36,456 nucleotides of DNA from positions 1 through 36,456 of the forward strand of contig CACLQQ010000025.1 in assembly GCA_902609095.1 (NCBI GenBank), given 5' to 3'. Positions 1 to 8,656 of the stretch are shown here, piece after piece. Under the pieces are notes generated by a model. That model saw only the letters and a list, made by a program, of their open reading frames with translations. It was not told the DNA's origin and ran no database searches. The stretch's first letter is position 1. Each line of letters starts with the position of its first letter. Origin of the DNA: an uncultured Bacteroidota bacterium (GTDB lineage: Bacteria > Bacteroidota > Bacteroidia > Chitinophagales > Saprospiraceae). The translations under genes and the position numbers were made by a program.

Positions 1-14
1 TTTTAAGTTTGAAG

Positions 15-1496
15 ATGTCAGAGGTCTATAATATAGTCTGGTTAAAACGTGATCTACGATTAATCGATCATGCCCCACTGAATCGGTGTGCCGAGAATGG
101 TTTGCCTACTATATTGTGGTATAATTTCGAGCCTAGACTAATGAATGATGAGCATTACTCAGACCGTCATTTTCAGTTTATATATGAGTCATTGGCAGAT
201 ATTAATGCAAACTTGGGAAAGCATGATACTCAGCTATTAGTCACCTACGGTGAAATAGTGGATTCATTATATTGTTTGTCTGGCCAAGTTCAGATTAATC
301 AATTGCTCTCCCATGAGGAAACAGGTCTCTCCATAACCTATGGTCGAGACCAAGAGGTTGCGCTGTGGTGTAAGCTAATGGATATTGATTGGGTGGAATT
401 TCAATCTAATGGAATTCAGAGAGGCAGATCAAATCGTAAATCATGGGTTCAGGATTGGTATGCGACAATGGCATCCCCACAGTTCAATTATCAATTATCT
501 GATATTAACTGGATTGCGCAGGATGAGATTAGTGCCCTTAAAATCTGCTTTGAGCACTATTGGAGAGTCGGAACTAATAAGTCTCATCAGAAAGGTGGAG
601 AATCGGAAGCTCATATGGTGATGATCGATTTTTTTGATAATAGATCTAAGGGATATCAAAGAAACATTTCTAAACCCCAGAATAGTCGAGAACATTGTAG
701 TAGACTTTCGCCACATATAGCATGGGGAAATTTGTCCATTAGACAGGTATATCAAGAATCGCAAAAAGCCATGGAAGATGGTAGGAGTATTGGAGATATC
801 AAGGCCATGGCCTCAAGGTTGAGGTGGCATTGTCATTTCATTCAAAAGTTTGAAATGGAATGTGATATGGAATTTAGATCTGTGAATAGGGCCTTTGCAA
901 ATCTTGAGAAAGAGGTCAACGAAGACTACCAGGAAGCTTGGCGTACAGGTATAACTGGCTATCCTTTAGTCGATGCCTGCATGAGATGTTTGAATCATAC
1001 TGGCTATCTGAATTTCAGAATGCGTGCTATGTTGGTTTCGTTTTTCACACATCACCTATGGCAGCCTTGGCAAGACGCTGCACCTCATTTGGCTCAACAA
1101 TTTTTAGATTTCGAGCCAGGTATTCATTTCGCTCAGATTCAAATGCAGGCTGCTGAAACTGGAATTAATACAATGAGGGTATATAATCCTGTCAAGCAGT
1201 CATTTGACCATGACCCCGAGGGAACATTCATTAAAAAATGGGTTCCAGAACTGAGTGCATTACCTCAACCATATATCCATGAACCTTGGAAGATGACCCG
1301 TATTGAAGAAAAAGGATATCACTTCAAATATGGGGGTGATTACCCAAGGCGAATAGTTGATATCGTTCGTACTGGAAGGTATGCACGACAAACATTAAGC
1401 GAGTTTAGAAAGCGACCTGATACAATAAAGGAAGCCGAAAGAATTATCAGAAAACATACTAATGATGGGAACATACTCACTCGCAAAATGTCTTAA
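15..1496 (+). CDS. Cryptochrome/deoxyribodipyrimidine photolyase family protein (FAD-binding)
   Basis: This is a photolyase/cryptochrome-family flavoprotein, expected to repair UV-made pyrimidine dimers with light or to act as a blue-light sensor. The N-terminal Rossmann-like photolyase domain (about residues 1-135) opens with VWLKRDLRL and contains the SHEETG and RDQEV segments. The C-terminal helical FAD domain (about 270-475) has the family pattern [29 protein letters not shown] and later [18 protein letters not shown]. At 493 residues it has the usual family length. A TTG lies six bases upstream in frame, but ATG at 15 gives the expected start ([15 protein letters not shown]). It is the first gene of a tight plus-strand operon; its stop overlaps the next ATG by one base (TAATG). 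The fold is certain, but repair versus signalling cannot be told from sequence alone. Confidence 0.93.
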   Translation: MSEVYNIVWLKRDLRLIDHAPLNRCAENGLPTILWYNFEPRLMNDEHYSDRHFQFIYESLADINANLGKHDTQLLVTYGEIVDSLYCLSGQVQINQLLSHEETGLSITYGRDQEVALWCKLMDIDWVEFQSNGIQRGRSNRKSWVQDWYATMASPQFNYQLSDINWIAQDEISALKICFEHYWRVGTNKSHQKGGESEAHMVMIDFFDNRSKGYQRNISKPQNSREHCSRLSPHIAWGNLSIRQVYQESQKAMEDGRSIGDIKAMASRLRWHCHFIQKFEMECDMEFRSVNRAFANLEKEVNEDYQEAWRTGITGYPLVDACMRCLNHTGYLNFRMRAMLVSFFTHHLWQPWQDAAPHLAQQFLDFEPGIHFAQIQMQAAETGINTMRVYNPVKQSFDHDPEGTFIKKWVPELSALPQPYIHEPWKMTRIEEKGYHFKYGGDYPRRIVDIVRTGRYARQTLSEFRKRPDTIKEAERIIRKHTNDGNILTRKMS

Positions 1497-1768
1497 TGAA
1501 TTTGACCGATAGAGATATAGATCGTGTCATAGAGATGGCCTGGGAGGATCGTACAACTTTTGAATGCATTCGATTTCAATTTGGCTTATCAGAACAAGAT
1601 GTAATAGAGCTAATGAGAAGAGAGATGAAACCTTCTTCATTTAGAAAGTGGCGTTCCAGAGTTCAAGATCGTTCTACTAAACACGCCAAGAAAAAAGGTT
1701 TTGGGCTAGGAAGATTCAAGAGCAGCAGACAGAAGGGTATAAGTAATAATAAAATTTCGAAGCGGTGA
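1496..1768 (+). CDS. DUF2805 / TIGR03643 family small basic protein
   Basis: A 90-residue protein of the DUF2805 (TIGR03643) family, recognised from the N-terminal half: DRDIDRVIEMAWEDRTTFECIRFQFGLSE followed by MRREMKPSSFRKWRSRV. That part looks like a helix-turn-helix-like fold of three short helices. The C-terminal tail is rich in Lys, Arg and Ser, which suggests nucleic-acid contact (inference). The molecular function of the family is unknown; members are often found beside photolyase genes, as here. Its ATG overlaps the photolyase stop, and its own TGA overlaps the GTG start of the next gene, so translation is probably coupled through all three. Confidence 0.88.
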   Translation: MNLTDRDIDRVIEMAWEDRTTFECIRFQFGLSEQDVIELMRREMKPSSFRKWRSRVQDRSTKHAKKKGFGLGRFKSSRQKGISNNKISKR

Positions 1769-2454
1769 AAAAAACCATATTGATAGTTGGGGGGAGTCAT
1801 GGAATCGGTAACGCCATAGCATTAGAGCAGCTATCCGCCCATCATGTTTTAAGTTTCAGTAGAACCTCAGCAGGAATAACAGACCCTAATTTCACAGAGC
1901 ATCTGATGGACATCAGAAATGCAGATCTTCCAACTTTAGAAAATTTAGATTCCATAATATATTGTCCTGGTTCCATTCAGCTCAAACCAATAAGTAGTTT
2001 AAAGGAGGAGGCATTACGAGAAGACTTTGAAATCAATGTAATTGGAGCTTATCGGATAATCAAAAATTATTATCGAATACTTAAAAGAAGCAAGGCAAAT
2101 CCATCGATTGTCATGTTCAGCACCGTGGCAGTGGCTCAAGGTATGCCTTTTCATACATCAGTAGCTGCGGCTAAGGGTGCTGTAGAAGGTATGGCGAGAT
2201 CCTTAGCGGCGGAGTTAGCTCCAATGATAAGGGTTAACGCTATAGCACCGACTATTACCGATACGCCATTAGCTTCAGGATTACTTAGGAATGATGCTAT
2301 GAGGGATAAAATGAAAGAGCGTCATCCGCTAAAAAGAATACTGGATGTAGATGAGGTTGCTTCTATGGCATCCTATTTAATAAGTGATCAAGCCAGATCT
2401 ATAACTGGACAGGTAATAGGTATAGATGCTGGAATGTCTATCATTAGAAACTAA
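1765..2454 (+). CDS. SDR family oxidoreductase-like protein lacking the catalytic Tyr
   Basis: A 229-residue short-chain dehydrogenase/reductase fold. The cofactor-binding glycine motif is GGSHGIG at residues 8-14. The conserved Ser is in MFSTVAV and the Lys in SVAAAKGAVEG. The Tyr of the usual YxxxK motif is replaced by Val (VAAAK), so classical SDR catalysis is doubtful; the protein may bind a nucleotide, act non-canonically or be regulatory. The end (SITGQVIGIDAGMS) is typical of the family. The start is GTG at 1765, overlapping the upstream TGA. Its place between two photolyase genes suggests a role in light-damage repair or flavin/pterin chemistry, but that is inference. Confidence 0.88.
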   Translation: MKKTILIVGGSHGIGNAIALEQLSAHHVLSFSRTSAGITDPNFTEHLMDIRNADLPTLENLDSIIYCPGSIQLKPISSLKEEALREDFEINVIGAYRIIKNYYRILKRSKANPSIVMFSTVAVAQGMPFHTSVAAAKGAVEGMARSLAAELAPMIRVNAIAPTITDTPLASGLLRNDAMRDKMKERHPLKRILDVDEVASMASYLISDQARSITGQVIGIDAGMSIIRN

Positions 2455-2464
2455 AAATAAATTC

Positions 2465-2635
2465 ATGTTTGGATTATTCAAGAAGAAATCAGAAGCAGAT
2501 AAGTTGAAAGAATCTTATGAGAAACTGATGAAAGAGGCATTCAATCTGTCGAAAATTGATAGGACGGCCAGTGATGCTAAGTATGCAGAGGCTGACAAAA
2601 TAATGAAGCAAATTGAAGCTATAACTCCAGCATAA
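2465..2635 (+). CDS. Lacal_2735 family small protein
   Basis: A 56-residue soluble protein starting MFGLFKKKSEADKL, followed by a helical segment (YEKLMKEAFNLSKIDRTASDAKYAEADKIMKQIEAI). This is the pattern of the Lacal_2735 family, small proteins common in Bacteroidota and of unknown function. A longer in-frame opening exists upstream and overlaps the SDR gene, but ATG at 2465 gives the conserved MFGLFKKK start and lies ten bases after the SDR stop. It ends one base before the next ATG, so it is an internal gene of the photolyase operon. Confidence 0.85.
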   Translation: MFGLFKKKSEADKLKESYEKLMKEAFNLSKIDRTASDAKYAEADKIMKQIEAITPA

Positions 2636-2636
2636 G

Positions 2637-3275
2637 ATGAGCTATACATCTTTTAGTGTAGAGAATCTCCAATCGATGGATCGTATTCCTCGATTGAATT
2701 TGATTAATTCTATTTCTGGTTATAAGCCTGCCAACCTAATCGGGACTAAAAGTGAATCTGGCAATACCAATTTGGCTATTTTTAGCTCAGTTGTGCATAT
2801 TGGATCTAATCCAGCTATGCTGGCATTTATTATGAGGCCAACAACTGTTCAACGCCATAGTTATGACAATATCATAAGTCAAAAGTATTACACGATTAAT
2901 CATGTTCCAGCAGATCTTACTGCAGAAGCCCACTATGCTTCTGCCAAGTTTAAGAGAGAGCAATCAGAATTTGAATATTGTGGTTTTGAAGAGCAATATC
3001 ATGATGGTTTTATTGCGCCTTTTGTAAAGAATAGCCCAGTACAAATTGGTCTTGAATTCGTTGAAGAATTACCGATAAAAGTGAATGGAACCATAATGAT
3101 GATAGGAGCTGTCAAACAACTTCATGTGCGGTCTAATATTCTCGAAAAGGATCATGCATTAAATCTTGATCAGGCTGATATCGCTACTATTTCTGGCCTC
3201 AATACTTATTATCGGGCTACTAAATTGGCTAAATATCCATATGCCCGAGTTGGTCAATTTCCAAAAGCCGAATAG
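2637..3275 (+). CDS. Flavin reductase-like (FMN-binding split-barrel) protein
   Basis: A 212-residue protein that resembles the flavin-reductase-like FMN-binding split barrel. The core pattern is ISGYKPANLIGTKSESGNTNLAIFSS..HIGSNPAMLAFIMRP, then QKYYTINHV and a HYASAKF segment, the usual places where FMN phosphate and ring contacts occur. Such proteins bind FMN and reduce flavins or use them as cofactor. It starts one base after the preceding stop. Between two photolyase genes it could supply reduced flavin or serve an unrelated oxidoreductase role; this is inference from position. Confidence 0.8.
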   Translation: MSYTSFSVENLQSMDRIPRLNLINSISGYKPANLIGTKSESGNTNLAIFSSVVHIGSNPAMLAFIMRPTTVQRHSYDNIISQKYYTINHVPADLTAEAHYASAKFKREQSEFEYCGFEEQYHDGFIAPFVKNSPVQIGLEFVEELPIKVNGTIMMIGAVKQLHVRSNILEKDHALNLDQADIATISGLNTYYRATKLAKYPYARVGQFPKAE

Positions 3276-3280
3276 GTCTT

Positions 3281-3418
3281 GTGAAAAAAGGTCAATTACC
3301 AACTAAAGTATGTGTGGTCTGCAAAAGGCCATTCGAGTGGCGCAAAAAGTGGTCTAAAGTATGGCAAGATGTCAAGTATTGCAGTAAGCGCTGTCGTGGT
3401 AATAAAAATATAGTGTAG
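3281..3418 (+). CDS. DUF2256 small zinc-ribbon-like protein
   Basis: A 45-residue protein starting at GTG. It shows the DUF2256 signature: a CVVC pair, then RPFEWRKKW, a VWQDVKYCS segment and a KRCRGN tail. The two Cys pairs (CxxC and CSKRC) look like a small metal-binding ribbon. The function is unknown. The family is regularly found next to photolyase/cryptochrome genes, and here it lies six bases after the flavin-reductase-like gene and eight bases before the iron-sulfur photolyase. No ATG start is available in frame, so GTG at 3281 is the best start. Confidence 0.85.
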   Translation: MKKGQLPTKVCVVCKRPFEWRKKWSKVWQDVKYCSKRCRGNKNIV

Positions 3419-3425
3419 ATTATTT

Positions 3426-4952
3426 ATGATGCATCTGAAGCTCGTCCTTGGTGATCAACTCAATATCAATCATAGTTGGTTTAATCAAGTTGATGAAAAG
3501 GTTCTATTCGTTCTTATGGAAGTTCGTCCTGAGAGTGAATATGTCACTCATCATATCCAGAAAATTATAGGGATTTATTCAGCAATGCGATCCTTTGCTG
3601 ATGAACTGAGAGCTGAAGGACACCATGTGCGATATTTCAAGATTACTGATCAGGATAATAAACACTCGTTCATAGATAATCTACAAGCATTACGAAATAA
3701 ATACGATTCATCGGTTTGTAGTTTCCAAGAGCCAGATGAATATAGATTAGATCAGTCACTTTCTGAGGGGCTGACTAATGTGTTTGATCATGTAGAAAAA
3801 GTTTCTTCGGAGCACTTTTATACTTCTCGTAATGAACTGTGGCAGATGTTCGAAGGAAAGAAGAGCTTATTGATGGAGTCCTTTTATCGTGCCATGCGAA
3901 AGAAGCATGGCGTTCTCATGGATGGTGGTCAACCAGTAACAGGTAAATGGAACTATGATCATAGCAATCGAAAGAAGCTTCCTAAAAGTGTCGTGCCTCC
4001 AAAACCAAAGTCTTTCAATAAGGACTTGTCATCTCTGTATAATGAAATAATAGATGCTGAGCTGAATTATATAGGTTCGGTTGATGTTGATCGATTTATT
4101 TGGCCAACTACGAGAGCGGAGGCTTTAGAACTTTTAGACTTCTTCATTCTTCATTTGCTTGATTCTTTTGGTGATTATCAGGATGCTATGTCTACAGAAT
4201 ATTGGAGTCTCTATCATTGTAGATTATCCTTTGTTTTGAACATCAAACTATTGAGTCCCAAAGAAGTTGTAGATGCAGTTGAATCTCGCTGGTCGACTAA
4301 TCTAGATAGTATTAATATTAGTCAGGTGGAGGGCTTTATTAGACAGATATTGGGCTGGCGTGAATACATGAGAGGAATCTATTGGAAGGAGATGCCGAGT
4401 TATGCTTCTCTTAATTACTTCGGACACAGGTCCTCTGTACCTCAGTATTTTTGGACTGGAGATACTAAGATGAATTGTGTAAAGCATGCCATAGGTCAAT
4501 CCTTGGAATACAGTTATGCACATCACATACAACGTTTAATGGTCACCGGTAATTTCGCTCTTTTAGTAGGTGTTGATCCTGATGAAATAGACCAATGGTA
4601 TTTAGGAATATATATTGACGCTTTTGAGTGGGTTGAGATTACGAATACTCGGGGGATGAGCCAATATGCCGATGGGGGAATTGTTGGGACTAAGCCATAT
4701 ATTTCCTCTGGCTCCTACATCAACAAAATGAGTAATTACTGTAAGGGTTGTCATTATAGTGTGAAAAAAAAGATTGGGGAGGGATCATGTCCTTTTAATT
4801 CGCTCTATTGGAATTTTTTAGATCGTCATAGAGATCAGCTCCAAACTAACCCTCGTATGTCAATGATGTATCGAGTTTGGGATAAAATGAATAATCAAGA
4901 AGATATACTTGGTCAGGCGAAAGTTTATCTCGATAAAATTGAGCGTTTATAA
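3426..4952 (+). CDS. Iron-sulfur bacterial photolyase/cryptochrome (PhrB-like, FeS-BCP)
   Basis: A photolyase-related protein of the FeS-BCP class, the group that includes the bacterial (6-4) photolyase PhrB. It starts LKLVLGDQLNINHSWF, as in this class, with an N-terminal alpha/beta domain (about 1-135) and a helical FAD domain. Four cysteines suit a 4Fe-4S cluster: one in KMNCVKH, then CKGC and SCPF. Counted from the second of two tandem ATGs (3429) they fall at 350, 438, 441 and 454, the same numbers I recall for the PhrB ligands. It is the last gene of the seven-gene operon. Its end overlaps the convergent lipoprotein gene by six bases. Substrate ((6-4) product or CPD) cannot be decided from sequence alone. 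Confidence 0.92.
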   Translation: MMHLKLVLGDQLNINHSWFNQVDEKVLFVLMEVRPESEYVTHHIQKIIGIYSAMRSFADELRAEGHHVRYFKITDQDNKHSFIDNLQALRNKYDSSVCSFQEPDEYRLDQSLSEGLTNVFDHVEKVSSEHFYTSRNELWQMFEGKKSLLMESFYRAMRKKHGVLMDGGQPVTGKWNYDHSNRKKLPKSVVPPKPKSFNKDLSSLYNEIIDAELNYIGSVDVDRFIWPTTRAEALELLDFFILHLLDSFGDYQDAMSTEYWSLYHCRLSFVLNIKLLSPKEVVDAVESRWSTNLDSINISQVEGFIRQILGWREYMRGIYWKEMPSYASLNYFGHRSSVPQYFWTGDTKMNCVKHAIGQSLEYSYAHHIQRLMVTGNFALLVGVDPDEIDQWYLGIYIDAFEWVEITNTRGMSQYADGGIVGTKPYISSGSYINKMSNYCKGCHYSVKKKIGEGSCPFNSLYWNFLDRHRDQLQTNPRMSMMYRVWDKMNNQEDILGQAKVYLDKIERL

Positions 4953-5288
4953 TCTTACATAGCGATTAGAGTTTAGCATAATAGTATCAGATGCTTGAAT
5001 AATAACCTGGGTTGTAAATGGAGCACCATCACATGTCATATTTATAGTTCCATTTTCGCAGTCACTAATACTATAGGTGCAAATCATGTCATTGTAATCT
5101 GCTCCAGCAAATTCTATTGTTCCATTCAAGCCTCCCTCCCAGGTTACAACTCCTTGATTTAAGTCATGCTGGAACTTCCCATTTAACAATAAATATGAGT
5201 CACATGGATGATTTGTTTTTGATTGAGGTTCTTTTTTATTTTGACAGCTTATTATGCCGATTGCACATATAAGTATGATATATCTCAT
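4947..5288 (-). CDS. Small putative lipoprotein
   Basis: A 113-residue protein with a short lipoprotein signal: MRY, a hydrophobic stretch, then the lipobox-like IISC with Cys at residue 15. The mature part has four more Cys residues (near CDSYLL, ICTYS, DCENG, TCDGA), so one or two disulfides in the periplasm or at the cell surface are likely. I do not recognise the family; the mature part looks like a small beta-rich domain. It is convergent with the photolyase operon and overlaps it by six bases. Confidence 0.7.
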   Translation of the reverse strand: MRYIILICAIGIISCQNKKEPQSKTNHPCDSYLLLNGKFQHDLNQGVVTWEGGLNGTIEFAGADYNDMICTYSISDCENGTINMTCDGAPFTTQVIIQASDTIMLNSNRYVRL

Positions 5289-5322
5289 AGTTGCGAAATT
5301 AATGGGTTTAGATTATTCTTTA

Positions 5323-5697
5323 CTACTGATTATCAGGAGTTTTATAGATTTCTTCTTTCCATCGAGGGGTACAAATACATAAAAAGACCAACTCATCTTC
5401 AGAGTCATTTGAGATATGTTGATTCATATTCTCAGGGATATGTATGAGATCACCTTTCTTAACAGGTATTCTATCCTCTCCTATATAAGCTATTCCTTTG
5501 CCGCTTAGGATGTAGTAGATTTCAATTGTATCATTTAAGAAATGTAATTCTGTTGTAGAGTTGAGTTCTACTCGAGCTTGACTAATTGAAATATCGGGAT
5601 GAGCACTGTTATTAAAGATCTCTATGATGTGGCACCCCTCATCTATGTAGAACTCCTTTGAGAGGTCAGTTTTAAAATGATATTTTGATTTTTTCAT
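5323..5697 (-). CDS. Cupin domain protein
   Basis: A 124-residue single-domain cupin. The first cupin motif region is DTIEIYYILSGKGIAYIGEDRIPVKKGD and the second is HIPENMNQHISNDSEDELVFLCICTPRW. The metal-binding set is incomplete: Glu and one His are visible (IEIYY, NQHIS), but the HxH of motif 1 is missing, so metal binding is uncertain. Small cupins of this kind bind small ligands or act as isomerases or sensors; no substrate can be assigned. It ends the minus-strand pair that begins with the tocopherol cyclase-like gene, seven bases upstream, so the two are probably co-transcribed. Confidence 0.82.
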   Translation of the reverse strand: MKKSKYHFKTDLSKEFYIDEGCHIIEIFNNSAHPDISISQARVELNSTTELHFLNDTIEIYYILSGKGIAYIGEDRIPVKKGDLIHIPENMNQHISNDSEDELVFLCICTPRWKEEIYKTPDNQ

Positions 5698-5704
5698 TTT
5701 AGTC

Positions 5705-6703
5705 TTACTTTGTCAACAGTTCATCAATTTCTCCTCTTAATTCCATACCTGCATTTTGACCAATTGCTCTTATGGTGTTGTTTTTGGATTTGTAAGTTAT
5801 TTCCACTTGAGCTAACAAACTTTCATTTACCTTTCTTCTGATTGTACCAGATATTGGAGATATTAATTCTGCACCTTCAGCTTGGGTAGCTTCTATGATG
5901 AGTGGGCTTTTTCGATGTTTATATTCTACTGTAACTTTGTTATCTCTGATGTGTGATATCCGTTTGGCTCCAGTATACGTGCTAAATACTTCAATCTCTC
6001 CATCAATATATATAGCTCCTAAGAATCCAATGAAATGTTGTTTCATCCACTGTATATGCGTAATGGTGCCAAATACACTTAAGTCTGTCTGGTTATCAAA
6101 GCTGTTGCACTGTCTCCATATCCACGATTTTGGGAATGATGACCCCCAGTCCTTCTCTACATATCCTTTGGCTTTATTAATCGCATAGTCTTGTTGATTG
6201 AGGCATAGTGATCCTGACCAAGAGTGATCCATACTTCCTAAGCCATGATTGCATTGCATCGTTGGGATATATGAGTACAATCCCATAATCTCAGGACGAT
6301 ACCACTTATTGGGCAAACCATTCCAAACTTCAGTATTTAATTCACACTGAATTTCAGGTAAATCTAAAATCAACTCTTCTTTAGAAAACCTATTTCCTTT
6401 GATTTGTACATGGTGGATCTTGTTATTGCATTTGAAATCATTGATGTCAAATCTGTGATAACTACTCATGCACTTGATGCCATCTATGAGCTGAATGAAG
6501 CAATGTGGATCATCGTCGTTTAGAGAGATTCCTGGAATTGCGTCAAAAGCTATATTATGTTCTCTATCAACAAACTTGTAATACCAACCTTCAAAATAAT
6601 TTTTCTTAGTACCCCATCCTTGAAAGAGCAGAGGGTTTTTGATCCGAGCGCTTCTACTTGGTTTGGCAGAAGTCATGATTGGGTAAGTTTTAGTGGTAGT
6701 CAT
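5705..6703 (-). CDS. Tocopherol cyclase-like protein
   Basis: A 332-residue protein of the tocopherol cyclase-like family (lipocalin-related beta sheets). Recognisable blocks are PLLFQGWGTKKNYFEGWYYKFVD (residues about 25-46), NHGLGSMDHSWSG and GYVEKDWGSSFPKSWIW (about 178-194). Plant and cyanobacterial VTE1 closes the chromanol ring of tocopherol, but most bacterial members have no proven substrate and lie in genomes without the rest of that pathway, so the name here is by family only. It is transcribed away from the CNNM gene and leads the cupin gene. Its presence with photolyases and lycopene cyclase in one window fits a light-exposed lifestyle. Confidence 0.83.
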   Translation of the reverse strand: MTTTKTYPIMTSAKPSRSARIKNPLLFQGWGTKKNYFEGWYYKFVDREHNIAFDAIPGISLNDDDPHCFIQLIDGIKCMSSYHRFDINDFKCNNKIHHVQIKGNRFSKEELILDLPEIQCELNTEVWNGLPNKWYRPEIMGLYSYIPTMQCNHGLGSMDHSWSGSLCLNQQDYAINKAKGYVEKDWGSSFPKSWIWRQCNSFDNQTDLSVFGTITHIQWMKQHFIGFLGAIYIDGEIEVFSTYTGAKRISHIRDNKVTVEYKHRKSPLIIEATQAEGAELISPISGTIRRKVNESLLAQVEITYKSKNNTIRAIGQNAGMELRGEIDELLTK

Positions 6704-6804
6704 ACATGTCTATTCATAACAATTGCACCTTAAGGTCATATTATTATAACTGTTAATTTAAGTGTAATTTTATAGACAATAATAGTGTACACGGCACACA
6801 TCTT

Positions 6805-7881
6805 ATGACATTACTGGTATTATTCTTTCTACTTTCTATCGCATTTAGTTTTCTATGTTCTATTTGGGAGGCAGTTCTCCTAAGCATAACTCCTTCTTAT
6901 ATTTCTGGTAAGGCTCAAGAAGGATCGGCCATCGGTGAAACATTGAAGGGTTTCAAAGAAGACATTGATAAACCACTGTCTGCTATACTTACTCTCAATA
7001 CAATTGCTCATACTGTAGGAGCCATAGGTGTAGGTGTACAAGCTGGGGGGGTTTTTAAAGATAATGGAGGATTAGAAGTTTTTGGATTCGAGATATCTAT
7101 GGAATCAATAACAGCCAGCTTAATGACCATGGCTATATTGATACTTTCAGAGATTATTCCTAAAACCTTGGGTGCTAATTTTTGGCGTCAGTTGACGCCA
7201 TTCACGGTAAGTAGTTTGAAGATCTTATTATTCATTTTAAAACCTTTTGTTTGGATCAGTCAGTTAATAACTAAGAATTTAAAGACAGATAAGGAAAAGA
7301 GTGTTTTCAGTAGGGCAGACTTTAGAGCACTTACTCAAGTAGGTGAAGACAGTGGAGTACTTAAAGCCGCAGAAAGTAGCACGATCAGAAACTTACTAAA
7401 GCTGGACACATTGAAAGTGAAGGACATCATGACTCCTCGTACGGTTATGCTGTCTTCCGATGTGAATATGACTTTGAGAGAATTTTATGACAATAATCAA
7501 CCCTTTAGATATTCACGGATACCAGTCTTTGATCAAGAGCGAGAACATATCGAAGGTTTGCTTCTCAAAGATGATGTCCTGGAAGGATTACTAGATGGAA
7601 ACGATGATGATCCTATTAGCTCGTTGATTCGTAAGCCGAGCTTTATCAAACAAGAAGAGAAATTATCTGCTTTTCAGAATCACATGATGTGCGACAAAAC
7701 ACACCTCTGCATAGTGGTAGATGATTATGGTGCTGTATTGGGCTTGGTGACTATGGAGGATTTGTTTGAGACGATATTAGGTTTAGAGATTATGGACGAA
7801 ACAGATGATATCGCGGATCTGCAAAAATTTGCTCGTGAGATGTGGGAAAAGCGATCTAAGGATATAGGTCTAAACCCTTAA
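6805..7881 (+). CDS. CNNM/DUF21 membrane protein with CBS pair
   Basis: A 358-residue inner-membrane protein of the CNNM/HlyC-CorC family, linked to divalent cation (Mg or Co) transport or efflux. Residues about 1-170 form the DUF21 (CNNM) domain with hydrophobic helices (a start helix, one near residue 60, one near 100, one near 140) and the conserved SEIIPKTLGA segment. Residues about 190-325 form a CBS pair (KVKDIMTPRTVM and CIVVDDYGAVLGLVTMEDLFETILG). It lacks the C-terminal CorC_HlyC domain found in longer relatives, as is common for the shorter class. Start ATG at 6805. Confidence 0.88.
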   Translation: MTLLVLFFLLSIAFSFLCSIWEAVLLSITPSYISGKAQEGSAIGETLKGFKEDIDKPLSAILTLNTIAHTVGAIGVGVQAGGVFKDNGGLEVFGFEISMESITASLMTMAILILSEIIPKTLGANFWRQLTPFTVSSLKILLFILKPFVWISQLITKNLKTDKEKSVFSRADFRALTQVGEDSGVLKAAESSTIRNLLKLDTLKVKDIMTPRTVMLSSDVNMTLREFYDNNQPFRYSRIPVFDQEREHIEGLLLKDDVLEGLLDGNDDDPISSLIRKPSFIKQEEKLSAFQNHMMCDKTHLCIVVDDYGAVLGLVTMEDLFETILGLEIMDETDDIADLQKFAREMWEKRSKDIGLNP

Positions 7882-7954
7882 GATCTCAGGGCACTAAACT
7901 TCTGATTGAACTGCTATTCACTTTTGGTTGTTATCCTTTTAAATAACATAAATA

Positions 7955-8326
7955 ATGGCAGACCTCAAGCTCAATAACTTAACACAAGAAGAAGAAAGAG
8001 TAATATTACATAAGGGTACAGAGTTGCCATTCATAGGGGAGTTCAATAATCATAAACTTTCTGGAACATATACTTGCAGACAGTGTAACGCAGAACTGTA
8101 TAAATCTGCTGATAAGTTCTCATCTGGGTGTGGATGGCCAAGTTTTGATGATGAGATTGAGGGGGCGGTAACTCGAGTTCCTGATGCAGATGGGAGGCGT
8201 ACAGAGATTGTGTGTACTCGATGTCAAGGACACTTAGGCCATGTTTTCATAGGAGAACGTTTCACAGATAAGAATACACGTCACTGTGTCAATAGTATCT
8301 CTCTTAAGTTCATACCAAAAGGCTAA
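7955..8326 (+). CDS. msrB: Peptide-methionine (R)-S-oxide reductase MsrB
   Basis: A 123-residue MsrB, which reduces the R form of methionine sulfoxide in proteins using thioredoxin. Two zinc-binding pairs are visible (Cys41/Cys44 and Cys87/Cys90). The catalytic Cys111 is in RHCVNSISL, and Cys59 in SGCGWPSF may be the recycling Cys. GHLGHVF is also diagnostic. It is a stand-alone MsrB with no MsrA fusion and no signal peptide, so it acts in the cytoplasm. ATG at 7955 follows 73 bases of non-coding sequence after the CNNM gene. An oxidative-stress role fits the photoprotective neighbours. Confidence 0.95.
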   Translation: MADLKLNNLTQEEERVILHKGTELPFIGEFNNHKLSGTYTCRQCNAELYKSADKFSSGCGWPSFDDEIEGAVTRVPDADGRRTEIVCTRCQGHLGHVFIGERFTDKNTRHCVNSISLKFIPKG

Positions 8327-8656
8327 AGCGTTTTGCTTGGATATCACATTTAGTGATTCAGAGAATTATATCACTTTGACTGGATTTTGGATGTCGTGAT
8401 TGAGATTAAAGTAATCTTTTACGATTTATTCTATCATTCTTTGCTTCCGTGCCAATATATGATGAATATCCTTTTTAGGAAGGGTATATTTAATTTGACT
8501 TAATTTACATTGCCTCTTATCATATTATAAAGCATAGCTTTTGATAAGAACCAATTTTTTTCTTTTATAATTTCGGTTTGAGTTTCAATGGCGGTAATTC
8601 TATTAAAGAAAGGGGTTGTGAACGCTATTCGGTCTTTTTTCGAAAATTTTTTGAAT
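8327..8656. other. Gene-poor stretch, possible unrecognised decayed frame on the minus strand
   Basis: About 330 bases with no intact gene. On the minus strand, short openings in two frames read like protein: one has ITAIETQTEIIKEKNWFLSK, another IKYTLPKKDIHHILARKQRM, followed by a TAA and then IVKDYFNLNHDI. This could be a decayed small gene with a frameshift and a stop, like those further along the window, but I do not recognise the family and chance openings in AT-rich DNA remain possible. Confidence 0.3.

Noticed and set aside
385-764. Extra openings on both strands inside the photolyase gene, and similar ones in other genes (for example 4302-4532, 33173-33667, 35467-35976)
   Set aside because: They lie wholly inside well-supported genes in other frames and have no family motifs.
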